Below, piece by piece: positions 1 to 9,237 of a stretch of 64,000 nt of DNA. Source of the DNA: Cryptosporangium arvum DSM 44712 (GTDB lineage: Bacteria; Actinomycetota; Actinomycetes; Mycobacteriales; Cryptosporangiaceae); assembly GCF_000585375.1 (NCBI RefSeq), contig NZ_KK073874.1, positions 3,038,001 to 3,102,000 on the forward strand, in the 5' to 3' direction. The notes under the pieces were generated by a model. That model searched no databases and was not told where the DNA came from. It saw only the letters and a program-made list of their open reading frames with translations. Position 1 is the first letter of the stretch. Every line of letters starts with the position of its first letter. A program made the position numbers and the translations under genes.

Positions 1-1181
1 ACGTGGAAATCGACCGGGGGACTGGCCAGGAGAACACCGGTGAGGCCGCCGAACAGGAACGTGACGAGGAAGCCGATCGAGAACAACATCGGCGTCTCGA
101 ACGTCAGCTGGCCCCGCCACATCGTGCCGATCCAGTTGAAGAACTTGATCCCGGTGGGCACCGCGATCAAATACGACAGGAAGCTGAAGAACGGCAGCAA
201 CACCGCACCGGTGACGAACATGTGGTGGGCCCACACGGTCATCGACAGGGCCGCGATGCCGAGCGTCGCGGCCACCATTCCCTTGTAGCCGAACAGCGGT
301 TTCCGGCTGAACGCCGGAATGACCTCGGTGATGATGCCGAAGAACGGCAACGCGAGGATGTAGACCTCGGGATGGCCGAAGAACCAGAACAGGTGCTGCC
401 AGAGGATCGGGCCGCCGGTGGACGCGTCGTAGACGTGGCCACCCAGGTGCCGGTCGGCCATCAGCGCCAGGAACGCCGCCGCCAGGATCGGGAAGACCAT
501 CAGCACCAGCAGGCTGGTGACCAGCATGTTCCAGGTGAAGATCGGCATCCGGAACATCGTCATGCCCGGGGCGCGCATGGTCAGGATCGTCGTCACGATG
601 TTCACGGCACCCAGGATGGTGCCGAGCCCCGACAGGACGAAGCCCATGATCCACAGGTCGGTACCGGCGCCGGGGGAGTTCGTCACGTCGTTGAGCGGGG
701 CGTAGGCGAACCAGCCGAAGTCCGCGGCGCCGCCCGGGGTGAGGAATCCCGCCAGCACCATCAGGCCGCCGAGCGCGAACGCCCAGTAGGCGAACGCGTT
801 CAACCGCGGGAACGACACGTCGGGCGCGCCGATCTGCAGCGGCACCAGGAAGTTGGCGAACGCGAAGCCCAGCGGTGTCCCGAAGAGCAGCAGCATGATC
901 GAGCCGTGCATCGTGAACAGCTGGTTGTACTGCTCGTTGGAGAGGAACTGCAGCCCGGGGCGGGCGAGCTCGGCCCGCATGAGCAGTGCCATGATGCCGG
1001 CCGCGGCGAAATAGAAGAACGACGTGACCAGATAGAGAATGCCGATCTGTTTCGCGTCGGTGGTGCGGATGATCCGGCCCAGCGCGCTACCCCGGACCGA
1101 TTCGCGTACCGGCCAGGGCCGCACGACGATCGGCTCCGGAGCCAGTTGTTCCGGTGTGGTGCGCTCCGCCTCGGTGGTCAT
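1..1181 (-). CDS. ctaD: Cytochrome c oxidase subunit I (CtaD), N-terminal 393 residues; cut by window edge
   Basis: Catalytic subunit of the aa3-type cytochrome c oxidase in the cytoplasmic membrane, reducing O2 to water with proton pumping. The reverse-strand translation starts [12 protein letters not shown], followed by repeated membrane helices. It shows the haem-ligand region [13 protein letters not shown], the CuB/Tyr region [19 protein letters not shown] and the His-His pair WAHHMFVTG. The reading frame is open at base 1 after ASPPVDFH, so roughly the last third of a normal protein of about 550-600 residues lies outside. The ATG at 1181 is preceded by AGGAG about 8 nt upstream. The same-strand amidohydrolase upstream is 91 bp away, so a separate promoter is likely. 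The identification is secure. Confidence 0.97.
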   Translation of the reverse strand, partial: MTTEAERTTPEQLAPEPIVVRPWPVRESVRGSALGRIIRTTDAKQIGILYLVTSFFYFAAAGIMALLMRAELARPGLQFLSNEQYNQLFTMHGSIMLLLFGTPLGFAFANFLVPLQIGAPDVSFPRLNAFAYWAFALGGLMVLAGFLTPGGAADFGWFAYAPLNDVTNSPGAGTDLWIMGFVLSGLGTILGAVNIVTTILTMRAPGMTMFRMPIFTWNMLVTSLLVLMVFPILAAAFLALMADRHLGGHVYDASTGGPILWQHLFWFFGHPEVYILALPFFGIITEVIPAFSRKPLFGYKGMVAATLGIAALSMTVWAHHMFVTGAVLLPFFSFLSYLIAVPTGIKFFNWIGTMWRGQLTFETPMLFSIGFLVTFLFGGLTGVLLASPPVDFH

Positions 1182-1272
1182 CGTCGACGCTCCTGTGGTT
1201 GGCTCAGCCACGCACTTTCCGCAGGAATCAGCTCACCAGATCCGGTCCGGCCCTGCTCCACAATCGCGTGAA

Positions 1273-2718
1273 TTAAAGGTCCAGGTGTGTGACCCGCCCG
1301 GCCACGAACGTCGCCGCGACCCTCATGTCGCGCAGCCCCGCCGCGTCGGCGCCGGGTTCCAGCGGGTTCGCGTCCAGGAGCGCCAGGTCGGCGGGGGAGC
1401 CGGGGGCGACGGTCGGCCGGCCGTCCACACTGGCCGCCAGGGCCTGGGCCGCGGTCAGCGACTCGGCCGGGTTCCAGGGGTCCCGCTCGTCGGCCGAGCG
1501 GTGCACGGCCGCGGCCATCGCGAGCCACGGGTCCAGCGGGGACACCGGAGCGTCGCTGCCCAGCGCCAGCGGCACCCCGGCGGCCAGCATCGAGGAGAAC
1601 GCGTAGCACCGCTCGGTGCGGTCCGGCCAGATCTCCGCGGCCACGTCGCGGTCGTCGAGCAGGTGCGCCGGCTGGATGCTCGCCCGTAGCCCGAGGCGCG
1701 CCATCCGGCCGAAGTCGGCGAACCGCGCGAGCTGCACGTGCTCGATCCCGCCCCGCGCGCCGGTCGCCTCGAACGCGTCCACGGCGGTGGTGAGCGCGGC
1801 GTCGCCGATCGCGTGCAGGGCGATCTCCAGACCGGCGCCGGAGGCCCGGCCGAGCAACCGCACCAGCTCGTCGAGCGGGTAGTTCTGGGTGCCGTGGCGG
1901 CCGTCCCCGTACGGCTCGCAGCAGCGCGCGGTGCGGGAGTTGAGCGAGCCGTCGGAGATGATCTTCAGCGGCCCCATCGTGAGCAGCCCGGACGCGTCCA
2001 GCACGGACCCGGTGCGCAGCCCGGCCGCGATCACGTCCTCGAGCCCGTCGGCGTAGGTCGCGGTGCGTACCCGCAGCCCGTCGATGCCCGCCGCGAAGCG
2101 TGCCGGCCAGGCCCGGAACCCCGGCTCGAACTCCATGTCCCCGATGCCCACCACGCCCCGGGCGGCGGCGTCGGACTGGGCCAGCCGGTAGGCCTGGTCG
2201 AGGTCGGCGGCCAGCCGGTCCTCCAGGTGGGGCACCAGCGTGAACCAGTCGTTCTCGTCGATCACCCCGGCCCGCGCGGGCACGCCGAGCCACCGCTGCG
2301 CCGCCGAGTTGAGCCACCCGCAGTGGACGTCCCCGCTGATCAGCACGATCGGGACGGTGCTGCTCAGCGCGTCGAGATGAGCGGTTCGCGGTTGCTCGGA
2401 CCAGGTGGCGGGCCGGAATCCGGCCCCGACCACGACGGCGGGCCGGCTCTCCAGGTGCGCGCGTACGCGCGCGACCGCCTCGGCCGGGCCGGTGGTGCCG
2501 CTCAGGTCCAGGCGCAGCCGCGCCTGCGCCCACTGCCGGAAGTGCACGTGCTGGTCCCACAGGCCCGGCATCAGCCAGCGGCCGCCGGCGTCGATCACCC
2601 GGTCCGCGGGCTCCCCGAGCGCGGTCACCGTCCCGTCCTCCAGGCGGACGTCGGTCACGCCGGCGTCCGCCGCGCCGGTGACCGGGACGAGGCGGACGTC
2701 GCGCAGCAGCAGGCTCAT
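1273..2718 (-). CDS. Amidohydrolase family 3 (YtcJ-like) metal-dependent hydrolase
   Basis: 481-residue cytoplasmic amidohydrolase of the YtcJ / N-substituted-formamide-deformylase type. The metal-binding motif DQHVHFRQW lies near residue 61, LHAIGDAAL in the middle, and SDAPVSPLDPWLAM near the C-terminus supplies the metal Asp. A C-terminal composite beta-domain with GSPADLALLD is typical of the superfamily. The ATG at 2718 overlaps the stop of the upstream MarR gene (ATGA), so the two are probably translationally coupled and co-transcribed. The natural substrate cannot be read from sequence; members hydrolyse amides, formamides or ureas. An association with the regulator or with the divergent exporter is inference from gene order only. 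Confidence 0.9.
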   Translation of the reverse strand: MSLLLRDVRLVPVTGAADAGVTDVRLEDGTVTALGEPADRVIDAGGRWLMPGLWDQHVHFRQWAQARLRLDLSGTTGPAEAVARVRAHLESRPAVVVGAGFRPATWSEQPRTAHLDALSSTVPIVLISGDVHCGWLNSAAQRWLGVPARAGVIDENDWFTLVPHLEDRLAADLDQAYRLAQSDAAARGVVGIGDMEFEPGFRAWPARFAAGIDGLRVRTATYADGLEDVIAAGLRTGSVLDASGLLTMGPLKIISDGSLNSRTARCCEPYGDGRHGTQNYPLDELVRLLGRASGAGLEIALHAIGDAALTTAVDAFEATGARGGIEHVQLARFADFGRMARLGLRASIQPAHLLDDRDVAAEIWPDRTERCYAFSSMLAAGVPLALGSDAPVSPLDPWLAMAAAVHRSADERDPWNPAESLTAAQALAASVDGRPTVAPGSPADLALLDANPLEPGADAAGLRDMRVAATFVAGRVTHLDL

Positions 2719-3131
2719 TTGCGCAGCAGCCCGAGGATGCGTGCCAGTTCGGCCTGGTCGTCGGCGGAGAGCACGCCGAACATCTTGTCGCCCTCGGTGC
2801 GGCGCGCCCGCATGATCGCGGCGCCGACCGAGCGGCCCTCCTCGGTGGTCGCGACGAGCGTCGCCCTGCGGTCGCTCGGATCGGCGCTCCGCTCGACCAG
2901 GCCGCGCTCCTCGAGCCCGTCGACGACCTCGGTGGTGGACCGGGGCGCGATCCGCAGGTGCTCGGAGAGGGCGGAGAGCCGCATCTCGCCGTGCCGCACG
3001 AGCACGCCGAGCGCCCGGAACTGCCCGGGGGTGATCTCCCACGGTTCGAGCGTCTCCTTGGTGAGGTGACGCAACCGGCGGGCCACCGCCCAGAACGTCT
3101 CGGACAGGCTCTCGGAGTCGTGCTCGATCAC
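2715..3131 (-). CDS. MarR-family transcriptional regulator
   Basis: 138-residue winged-helix regulator. It starts VIEHDSESLSETFW and contains the MarR core, with LSALSEHLRIAPRSTTEVVDGLEERGLVER as recognition helix and start of the wing, then DPSDRRATLVATTEEG. Length and layout match MarR proteins, which act as dimers and usually lose DNA binding when they bind small phenolics or drugs. I chose the GTG at 3131 because the next upstream in-frame start (ATG at 3188) would place the leader inside the operator palindrome. The gene overlaps the amidohydrolase by 4 bp and is divergent from the ABC exporter. It therefore probably controls both directions. Confidence 0.93.
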   Translation of the reverse strand: MIEHDSESLSETFWAVARRLRHLTKETLEPWEITPGQFRALGVLVRHGEMRLSALSEHLRIAPRSTTEVVDGLEERGLVERSADPSDRRATLVATTEEGRSVGAAIMRARRTEGDKMFGVLSADDQAELARILGLLRK

Positions 3132-3167
3132 GCGGAATACCGTACCAGGGGGTCTTGTTGTTCCCTC

Positions 3168-3188
3168 ATGTTGAGGTAACCTCAGCAT
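3168..3188. promoter_or_regulatory. Near-perfect palindromic operator between marR and the ABC exporter
   Basis: A perfect TGAGGT-A-ACCTCA palindrome at 3172-3184 extends to a 21-bp dyad with ATG/CAT ends and a single mismatched pair. A further CCTCA half-site begins at 3164, so it overlaps the same TGAGG arm. Its place between divergent marR and the exporter, and its size, fit a MarR dimer site. Binding is inferred. Confidence 0.7.
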
Positions 3189-3212
3189 TAGTCGAACATC
3201 GAGGAGACGCAC

Positions 3213-5006
3213 TTGGCTACCGCCACCGCACCGGGCCGCCGAGGCCCGCAGAAACTGTCCGAGGCCGAGAAGGCCCAGGCGCGCACCGTGTCGCTGCGCC
3301 GCATCGCCCGCTTGTTCCGCACCCATCGCTGGCAACTCACGGTCGTGACCGCGATCATCGTCGCGTCGTCGGTCGTGTCGCTGGCGTCCCCGTTCCTGCT
3401 CCGCGAGGTCATCGACGTCGCGCTGCCCACCCAGAACCTCCGGCTCCTGGTCTGGCTCGTGATCGGCATGGTCGCCGTCGCCGCCGTGACGTCCGCGTTC
3501 GGCGTCGTCCAGACCTGGATCTCCACGACCGTCGGCCAGCAGGTCATGCACCGGCTGCGCACCGAGGTCTTCACCCACCTGCAGCGCCAGTCGATCGGCT
3601 TCTTCACCCGCACGCGCACCGGCGAGGTGCAGTCGCGGATCACCAACGACATCGGCGGCATGCAGACCGTCGTCACGTCCACCGCGACGTCGATCGCCTC
3701 GAACCTCACGACCGTGATCGCCACGATGGTCGCGATGGTCGCGCTGTCCTGGCGGCTCTCGCTCGTCTCGCTCGTCGTGCTGCCGCCGGCGATCTACCTG
3801 ACCCGGCGGGTCGCGCGGATGCGCCAGGCGATCACCGCCCAGCGCCAGCGCGAGCTCGCCGACCTGAACGTCACGATCGAGGAAGGCCTGTCGGTCAGCG
3901 GCGCCCAGCTCGCGAAGACGATGGGCACCGGGGGCGTACTCGTCGACCGGTTCACCGCGTCCTCGTCGCGCCTGATCGACCTGGAGCTGCGCTCCGAGCT
4001 GGCCGGCCGCTGGCGGATGGCGACGATGTCGATCATCTTCGCGGCCATCCCCGCGGTGATCTACCTGAGCGCCGGCCTGCCCGGCACCACCGGCACGCTG
4101 AGCATCGGTACGTTGGTCGCTTTCACGAGCCTGCAGGGGACGCTGTTCCGCCCGCTGACCGGGTTGCTGAACACCGGGGTGTCGGTGGCGGCGTCGCTGG
4201 CGCTGTTCGCCCGCATCTTCGAGTACCTGGACCTGCCGGTCGAGGTCGCCGACCCGGTCGCGCCCCGGGACCTGCCGTCGGCCGAGGGGCACCTCCGCTT
4301 CGAGGACGTGACGTTCACCTACCCCGGCAACGACGTGGCCGCGGTGGCCGGTGTGTCGCTGGACGTCCCGGCCGGGACCACGCTGGCGCTCGTCGGCGCC
4401 ACCGGCTCGGGCAAGAGCACGATGGCCGCGCTGATCGCCCGGCTCCACGACCCGACCGGCGGGCGCGTGACGCTCGACGGTGTCGACCTGCGCGACCTGC
4501 GGCTGGCCGACCTGTCGTCGATCGTCGGCGTGGTGTCGCAGGAGACGTACCTGCTGCACACGAGCGTGCGCGAGAACCTGCGCTACGCCAAGCCGGACGC
4601 GACCGACGCCGAGATCGAGAACGCGGCCCGGGCCGCGCAGATCCACGATCTGATCGTGGGCCTGCCCGACGGGTACGACACGACGGTCGGGTCGCGGGGC
4701 TACCGGTTCTCCGGCGGGGAGAAGCAGCGGATCGCGATCGCGCGGACGCTGCTGCGTGACCCGCGGGTGCTGGTGCTCGACGAGGCGACGAGCGCGCTCG
4801 ACAACACCACCGAGCGGGCCGTGCAGAAGGCGTTCGACGCGCTCTCGGCCGGCCGCACGACGGTCACCATCGCCCACCGGCTCTCGACCGTGCGCGACGC
4901 CGACCAGATCGCCGTGCTCGACCACGGACGGATCGTGGAGGTCGGCACGCACGACGCGCTGCTGGCCCGCTCGGGCCGCTACGCCACGCTGGCGCTCGCG
5001 GCCTGA
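3213..5006 (+). CDS. ABC exporter half-transporter (fused membrane and ATPase domains), multidrug-type
   Basis: 597-residue type IV ABC exporter subunit. An N-terminal membrane domain (about residues 40-330, six helices) is fused to an ATPase domain. The ATPase shows Walker A GATGSGKST, a Q-loop in VVSQETYLLHTSV, signature FSGGEKQR, Walker B VLVLDEATSALD and the switch His in IAHRLS. Such half-transporters dimerise and expel lipids, peptides or drugs. The start is TTG at 3213, preceded by GAGGAG at 3201-3206. It is divergent from the MarR gene across a palindromic operator, the usual arrangement for drug-induced exporters. The substrate is unknown; homo- or heterodimer cannot be told, but no partner half-transporter lies next to it. 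Confidence 0.95.
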   Translation: MATATAPGRRGPQKLSEAEKAQARTVSLRRIARLFRTHRWQLTVVTAIIVASSVVSLASPFLLREVIDVALPTQNLRLLVWLVIGMVAVAAVTSAFGVVQTWISTTVGQQVMHRLRTEVFTHLQRQSIGFFTRTRTGEVQSRITNDIGGMQTVVTSTATSIASNLTTVIATMVAMVALSWRLSLVSLVVLPPAIYLTRRVARMRQAITAQRQRELADLNVTIEEGLSVSGAQLAKTMGTGGVLVDRFTASSSRLIDLELRSELAGRWRMATMSIIFAAIPAVIYLSAGLPGTTGTLSIGTLVAFTSLQGTLFRPLTGLLNTGVSVAASLALFARIFEYLDLPVEVADPVAPRDLPSAEGHLRFEDVTFTYPGNDVAAVAGVSLDVPAGTTLALVGATGSGKSTMAALIARLHDPTGGRVTLDGVDLRDLRLADLSSIVGVVSQETYLLHTSVRENLRYAKPDATDAEIENAARAAQIHDLIVGLPDGYDTTVGSRGYRFSGGEKQRIAIARTLLRDPRVLVLDEATSALDNTTERAVQKAFDALSAGRTTVTIAHRLSTVRDADQIAVLDHGRIVEVGTHDALLARSGRYATLALAA

Positions 5007-5007
5007 C

Positions 5008-6300
5008 TCAGCCGGGTTGGAACGCCGTCCTGGTGCGGGCGAGGGGGTCCAGGCGCAGGGCGTGGGCGCGGCCCTTGACGCGGTAGCGCAGGATCTGCAC
5101 CGCGCCCAGCGCCCAGAGCACGTACTGGAACGACATGGCCCAGCGGAACGCGTCCGGGGTGTAGCCGGCGCTCCCGCCGCCGCTGCGCTGGTCGAGGATC
5201 GCGCCGACCGCGACGACCATGGTGAGGGTCGCGACGAACCCGGCCTGGTTGATGATCCCGGTCGCGCTGGCCAGCCGCTCGACCGGATTCGACGTCCGGC
5301 CCAGGTCGAACCCGATCATCGAGCCCGGGCCGCCGAGCCCGATCACGACGACGAGCAGCACGAGCACCGGCAGCGGCGCCCGTCCCGGCCACGCGAGCAC
5401 CAGCGTCCAGGCGGCGACGATCGCCCCGACCACCCCGAGCGCGATCGTCGATCGCTGCCACGGGTGGTGCGCGGTGAGCCATCCCATCACCGGCCCGGCC
5501 GCGATCAGCGACAACACCATGAGCGTGATCAGCAGCGACGCGACGTTCGGCGAGAGGCCCTCGCCCTTCACCAGGAACGGGAAGCCCCAGAGCAGCGCGA
5601 ACATCGTCGGGCTGAACTGCGTCGTGAAGTGCACCCAGAAGCCCAGCCGCGTGCCCGGCTGCTGCCAGGAGGTAGCGAGGCTGGTGCGGATCGCGCCGAG
5701 CGACAGCGCCGGGCCGCGGAGCGTCCGGGTGCCCGGCTCGTCGTGCAGGAACAGCAGCCCGGCGATCGCGGTCGCCAGCCCCAGCGACGCGGCGATCCCG
5801 TACGCCCAGGTCCAGCCGAGGTTGCTCAGCGCCCAGGTCATCGGAACCGCCGCGACGATCGCGCCGAGCTGCCCGGTCACCCCGGTGAGCTGCGTGACCA
5901 GCGGCACGCGCTGGGGCGCGAACCACACGTTGACCAGGCGCAGCACCGCGATGAACGTCATCGCGTCGCCGATGCCGACGAACGTGCGGGCGAGCAGTGC
6001 GGCCTGGTAGGAGCCGGCGAGCGCGAACCCGGCCTGGGCGACGGTGAGGACGGTCGCCCCGGTGAGCAGCACCGCCCGCGACCCGAACCGGTCGACGAGC
6101 AGCCCCACCGGGATCTGCATCGCCGCGTACACCAGCAGCTGCAGCATCGTGAACGTGGCCAGCTGGGCCGCGGTGATGTCGAAACGTTCGGTGGCGAGGA
6201 GGCCGGCCACGGCGAGGGAGGAGCGATGGAAGACGGCGACGAAATAGATGGAGAGGCCGACCAGCCAGACGATCCAGGCACCTCGAGCCTGATTCGACAC
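5008..6300 (-). CDS. Major facilitator superfamily permease
   Basis: About 430-residue, 12-helix MFS protein. VDRFGSRAVLLTGA is the loop 2-3 signature, after a first helix reading WIVWLVGLSIYFVAVFHRSSLAVAGLL. This matches nitrate/sugar-phosphate-like MFS proteins of the RhmT/ExuT kind, but the substrate is not evident. I prefer the GTG at 6300 because AGGGA lies 7 nt upstream; an in-frame ATG at 6315 has no ribosome-binding site. It converges with the ABC exporter, with one base between the two stop codons. It is followed upstream by the PTS EIIC gene on the same strand. Confidence 0.88.
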   Translation of the reverse strand: MSNQARGAWIVWLVGLSIYFVAVFHRSSLAVAGLLATERFDITAAQLATFTMLQLLVYAAMQIPVGLLVDRFGSRAVLLTGATVLTVAQAGFALAGSYQAALLARTFVGIGDAMTFIAVLRLVNVWFAPQRVPLVTQLTGVTGQLGAIVAAVPMTWALSNLGWTWAYGIAASLGLATAIAGLLFLHDEPGTRTLRGPALSLGAIRTSLATSWQQPGTRLGFWVHFTTQFSPTMFALLWGFPFLVKGEGLSPNVASLLITLMVLSLIAAGPVMGWLTAHHPWQRSTIALGVVGAIVAAWTLVLAWPGRAPLPVLVLLVVVIGLGGPGSMIGFDLGRTSNPVERLASATGIINQAGFVATLTMVVAVGAILDQRSGGGSAGYTPDAFRWAMSFQYVLWALGAVQILRYRVKGRAHALRLDPLARTRTAFQPG

Positions 6301-6337
6301 AGAACGTCCCTTCATGGATGCGGAGTGTGGGTCTTAC

Positions 6338-7477
6338 TCACGATGCGCTCTCTGAATCGATCAGCTCCGTGCGCCCCCCGGTCGTTCCCGCGGTGCGTTT
6401 GGCCCGCGTCACACTTTTCGCGCCGATCACCGCGGCGCAGCTCAGCGCGGTGCCCAGGACGATCGCGGTGAGGAAAACGACAACGTGCCCGACGCTGAAC
6501 AGCGCGAGCACCCCGCCGTGGGGCGCGCCGACGGTGGCGTGGGCGCCGGCCGCCACGGCCCCCGCGGTGGCGGACCCGAGCACGGCGGCCGGTACGACCC
6601 GGGCGGGGTCGGCGACCGCGTAGGGGATCGCGCCCTCGGTGACGAAGAGCGCCCCGAGAGCGGCCGCGGTGGGGGCGTGGGCCCGTTCGTGGTCGGTGAA
6701 GAGGTTCGGGGCGAGGCGGGTGGCGAGCGCCAGGGCGAGGGGTGCGCACATCCCCGCCGCCATGACCGCGGCCATGGCGGCGCCGGAGTGGGGCGGCGTC
6801 GCGGTGGTGTCGGTCCGGGCCGTGACGTCCGGAACCAGCGGGGTGGCCAGGGTGGTGAGGCCGGAGGCGGCGAACGCGTAGGCGACCTTGTTGACCGGCC
6901 CGCCGAGATCGATCGCGGTCATCGTCCCGAGGACCGCACCGACCAGGACCGTCGAGGAGCCGTCGAGGCTGCCGAGCCATCCGGTCAGCGCCCGGGTCAC
7001 CGCGGCGAGCGGTGGCCCGATCACCCCGAGCATCAACCCTCCGGTGACGAGCGTCGCGACGACCGGCAGCGCGACGATCAGCACCGGGCCGTGCGTCCAC
7101 TCGGGCCGCCGGATCCGGCTGATGAGCGCCGCGAGCACACCGGCGAGCACACCCCCGACGAGCGCACCGAGAAATCCGGCGCCGACCGCCGCGGCCGCCA
7201 CCCCCGTCGTGAGGCCGGGAACCAGCCCCGGACGGCCGGCCAGCGCATACGCCACCGCGGCCGCGAGCACCGGCGCGAGCAGGCCGAACGCGAGCGCGCC
7301 CACGGAGAAGACCAGGGTCCCGGTGCGTTGCAGCGGGCTGAACGGCTCCCCGGTCACGCTGCCACCGGCGAGCAGCAGCCCCAGCGCCTGCAGGATGCCC
7401 CCGGCCGCGACGAACGGAATCGCGTAGCTGACGCCGACGAGCAGCGCGCGGCGGAACGGTAGGTGCGGTGTGGTCAT
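6338..7477 (-). CDS. Orphan PTS fructose-type permease (EIIC domain only)
   Basis: 379-residue membrane protein matching the EIIC domain of fructose/mannitol-type phosphotransferase permeases. It begins MTTPHLPFRRALLVGVSYAIPFVAAGG and contains the family motifs DLGGPVNKVAYAF, TEGAIPYAVADP and GAPHGGVLA. EIIA and EIIB domains are absent from the protein and from neighbouring genes, and no EI or HPr gene is in the window. It must therefore use IIA/IIB proteins encoded elsewhere, or act without phosphorylation. The ATG at 7477 has CGGAG upstream; another ATG 30 bp upstream is possible. The MFS gene ends 26 bp upstream on the same strand, suggesting co-transcription. Confidence 0.9.
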   Translation of the reverse strand: MTTPHLPFRRALLVGVSYAIPFVAAGGILQALGLLLAGGSVTGEPFSPLQRTGTLVFSVGALAFGLLAPVLAAAVAYALAGRPGLVPGLTTGVAAAAVGAGFLGALVGGVLAGVLAALISRIRRPEWTHGPVLIVALPVVATLVTGGLMLGVIGPPLAAVTRALTGWLGSLDGSSTVLVGAVLGTMTAIDLGGPVNKVAYAFAASGLTTLATPLVPDVTARTDTTATPPHSGAAMAAVMAAGMCAPLALALATRLAPNLFTDHERAHAPTAAALGALFVTEGAIPYAVADPARVVPAAVLGSATAGAVAAGAHATVGAPHGGVLALFSVGHVVVFLTAIVLGTALSCAAVIGAKSVTRAKRTAGTTGGRTELIDSESAS

Positions 7478-7503
7478 GGTTTCGCTCCGAGCGGTGCGAA
7501 GGG

Positions 7504-8982
7504 TCATGGAACGAGGAACTCCAGCCCGGGGTAGCCCCGGATGGTCCCCGCGGGCGGGGGCGCGGTCGCGGGTCGGGAACGGGTGTGGTCGGTGGTGACG
7601 GCGTGGTCGGAGGCGTCGAGGAGGAGGGAGAGGTCGCCCACGCTCGCGCCGAGGCGGTCGGCGGTGAGGGCCGCGTAGACCCGGGCCCGGGAGCGGAGCG
7701 CGGCGGCGACCGTCGTGGCGTCCGGGAGCTCGACCGCCACGACGACGGCGAGCGCGGCCGCGACCAGCGCCAGCGCGGTGATCGTGGAGAGGGCGGCCGG
7801 CAGGCCGGCGTGCGCGGCGAGGAACCCGACGACGGGCGGGCCACCGAGCAGCCCGCTGTACCCGACCGTCGACGCGAGCCCGACGCCGCGCGGTCCCCCG
7901 ACCAGGCCGGCCCGTCCGATCACGAGCGGGAACACGTTCGCCAGACCCAGCCCGACCAGGACGAAACCCCCGAGGGCGACGAACTGGTCCGTGCCGTAGG
8001 CGGCGGCGGTCGCGCCGATCGCGGCGGCGAGCGCGCCGGCGACCAGGACGCGGGTGTCGCCGAACCGGATCACCCAGCGGGCTCCGGCGAGCCGGCCGCA
8101 CCCCATGGCGAGGCAGAACGCGGCGTACCCCGCGGCGGCCACGCCCGGTGTTGCGTGCAGGGTCTCGCGCAGGTGCAGCGCACCCCAGTCCGACAACGCC
8201 CCCTCGGCGAACGCGGTGCTCCCCGCGATCGCTCCCAGCAGCACCAGCAGCACCAGCACCCCGCGCCCACCGGATCCGCCCGGCCCCGCACCCACCGGGG
8301 CGGGCCCCGTGCCGGCGGGGGCCGCCCGCGGCGTGCCCTCGGGTGCCGCGGCCGGGGTGACGTCGGGCGTCGGGTTGGAGTCCGGTGAGCGGAGCGCCGG
8401 GCGCAGCGCGGTGGCCAGGAGCGCGCCGACGGTGGCGACCGCGGTGAAGTGCACGGGGACGGGCAGCATGGCCGAGGCCAGGCCGCCCAGGAGGGCGCCG
8501 GCCAGGCCTCCGAAGCTGAACAGCGCGTGCAAGGCCGACATCACCGGGCGTCGCCGGTGCTGTCCCAGGCTCACGCCGAGGCTGTTCGCGGCGACGTTGG
8601 CGGCTCCGGTGGCCGCGCCGAACGCGGTGAGGGCCACGCAGAGGGCGCCGAGGCCGGTACAGAAGCCGGGTGGGATCAGCGCGAGCGCGACCAGCACGCC
8701 GGCGACCGCGGCCACGCGGCCGGCGCCGAAGCGCGCGCACCACGCTCCGGTCAGGCGCATGCTCACGAGCGCCCCGAGCGAGACGCCAAACAGTGCGGTG
8801 CCCAGGGCGGTGTGGGTGGCGCCGACCCGGTCGGCGACGTCGGGCACGCGTGCGGCCCAGGTGCCGAAGATCGCGCCGTCCAGGGCGAAGAGGGTGGCGA
8901 CGGCGGCGTAGTGCCGTCGCGGGGAGGGGGTTCGGTCGCGTTCGGGCACGCGCGAGCAGGCCGCCGGTAGAGCAGCAGTCAC
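7504..8982 (-). CDS. MFS transporter (YbjJ-like sugar/drug family)
   Basis: 492-residue MFS protein with about 12 helices: FALDGAIFGTWAARVPDVADRVGA in helix 1, MRLTGAWCARFGAGRV in the loop 2-3 position, and a Pro/Ala/Gly-rich central linker (about residues 205-240). The arrangement resembles the YbjJ family, whose substrates are poorly known. A C-terminal extension of about 70 residues carries YAALTADRLGASVGDLSLLLDASDHAV and is probably cytoplasmic. The start is GTG at 8982 with AAGGG upstream. The gene lies 26 bp upstream of the PTS EIIC gene and is probably in one operon with it. Confidence 0.85.
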   Translation of the reverse strand: MTAALPAACSRVPERDRTPSPRRHYAAVATLFALDGAIFGTWAARVPDVADRVGATHTALGTALFGVSLGALVSMRLTGAWCARFGAGRVAAVAGVLVALALIPPGFCTGLGALCVALTAFGAATGAANVAANSLGVSLGQHRRRPVMSALHALFSFGGLAGALLGGLASAMLPVPVHFTAVATVGALLATALRPALRSPDSNPTPDVTPAAAPEGTPRAAPAGTGPAPVGAGPGGSGGRGVLVLLVLLGAIAGSTAFAEGALSDWGALHLRETLHATPGVAAAGYAAFCLAMGCGRLAGARWVIRFGDTRVLVAGALAAAIGATAAAYGTDQFVALGGFVLVGLGLANVFPLVIGRAGLVGGPRGVGLASTVGYSGLLGGPPVVGFLAAHAGLPAALSTITALALVAAALAVVVAVELPDATTVAAALRSRARVYAALTADRLGASVGDLSLLLDASDHAVTTDHTRSRPATAPPPAGTIRGYPGLEFLVP

Positions 8983-9237
8983 GATGGAAGACCCTTCGAG
9001 GAGCAGGCGATTCGAGCGGACCGCGCCGTTCGGGCGCGAATCGGTCGGACGTCGGCGTCCTGATTCGGGTGGCCGGAACCGGAGATCGTGGGCCGGGGTT
9101 CCGGGCTCTGCGACGAGCGCGCCGGGGCCTCTCCGGAACGGCTTCTGACTCGATCAAGAATGCGGCGATCACAGCACGCAGTCAAATTCCTGCGCTGTGT
9201 ACTGAATCACCCGCTGCCGGTGGCCGATGGGACCGGT

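Noticed and set aside
3-1271. A plus-strand open frame at the window start
   Set aside because: It is the antisense shadow of ctaD, which has unmistakable oxidase motifs on the other strand.
2715-4952. A 745-codon open frame on the minus strand across the ABC exporter
   Set aside because: Only its last 138 codons encode a recognisable protein (MarR). The rest is antisense to the exporter, with Arg/Gly/Asp-rich low-complexity composition typical of GC-rich shadow frames.
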